Below are positions 63,964-64,000 of a DNA stretch of 64,000 nt, piece by piece. Within the stretch, counting starts at the first letter, position 1. Each line of letters starts with the position of its first letter. The notes under the pieces were generated by a model. The model searched no databases. It had not been told where the DNA came from and was given only the letters and a program-made list of their open reading frames with translations. The position numbers and the translations under genes were made by a program. The stretch is from the NCBI GenBank assembly GCA_009801085.1, contig VNWV01000003.1, positions 3,038,001 to 3,102,000 of the forward strand, written 5' to 3'. The DNA is from Lasiodiplodia sp. COLG20. Its lineage: Eukaryota > Ascomycota > Dothideomycetes > Botryosphaeriales > Botryosphaeriaceae.

Positions 63964-64000
63964 CTGCGATGCGAGATGGGTCAGCGGGCGGTGCTGGCGG

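Overview
The window is nuclear DNA of a filamentous ascomycete (Pezizomycotina; Dothideomycetes is my best guess). The evidence is a dense set of fungal housekeeping genes, about 56 short introns (mostly 47-100 bp) with GTNNGT donors, a single dispersed 5S rRNA gene, and one block with a RIP-like base bias. All calls come from reading translations and splice sites by eye; no search was run.

Left third (1-25.7 kb), closely packed genes. In order: the 3' end of an SPF45/DRT111-type splicing factor (+), sphingolipid delta-4 desaturase (+), a YCII-domain protein (-), a small protein resembling the N-terminus of Sfi1 (+), methionine aminopeptidase 2 (-), a mitochondrial membrane-anchored J protein (+), mitochondrial porin VDAC (-), an unrecognised 174-aa protein (-), a RIP-like relic, the PP1 inhibitor Ypi1 (-), exportin-1/CRM1 (+), the SPX-ankyrin phosphate regulator PHO81/NUC-2 (+) and an F-box protein (-).

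Middle (25.7-43.6 kb), gene-poor. It holds a 5S rRNA gene (-), a secreted expansin-like protein with a Pro/Thr-rich stalk (+), a four-exon small protein (+), a Ser/Thr-rich Mid2/Mtl1-type surface sensor (+) and a LaeA/UMTA-type methyltransferase (-), separated by 2-4 kb without genes.

Right (43.6-64 kb): SWR1/NuA4 subunit Swc4 (-), GT62 mannosyltransferase Anp1 (-), an unrecognised protein with a CxxC pair and a coiled coil (-), a GPI-anchored Ecm33 homologue (-), a 6.2-kb gene desert, 3-methyladenine DNA glycosylase Mag1 (-) and the 3' part of cytochrome bc1 subunit Qcr7 (-, running off the right edge).

The genes are mostly independent housekeeping functions. The one functional theme is the cell surface: the expansin-like protein, the Mid2-like sensor, Anp1 and Ecm33 lie within 23 kb. 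I see no biosynthetic cluster, CRISPR array, phage or intact transposon. The most distinctive points are a PHO81 start codon split by an intron, three GC-AG introns, threonine at the leptomycin-B position of CRM1, two small uncharacterised proteins, and long GC-rich gene-free blocks, one with a diverged direct repeat.
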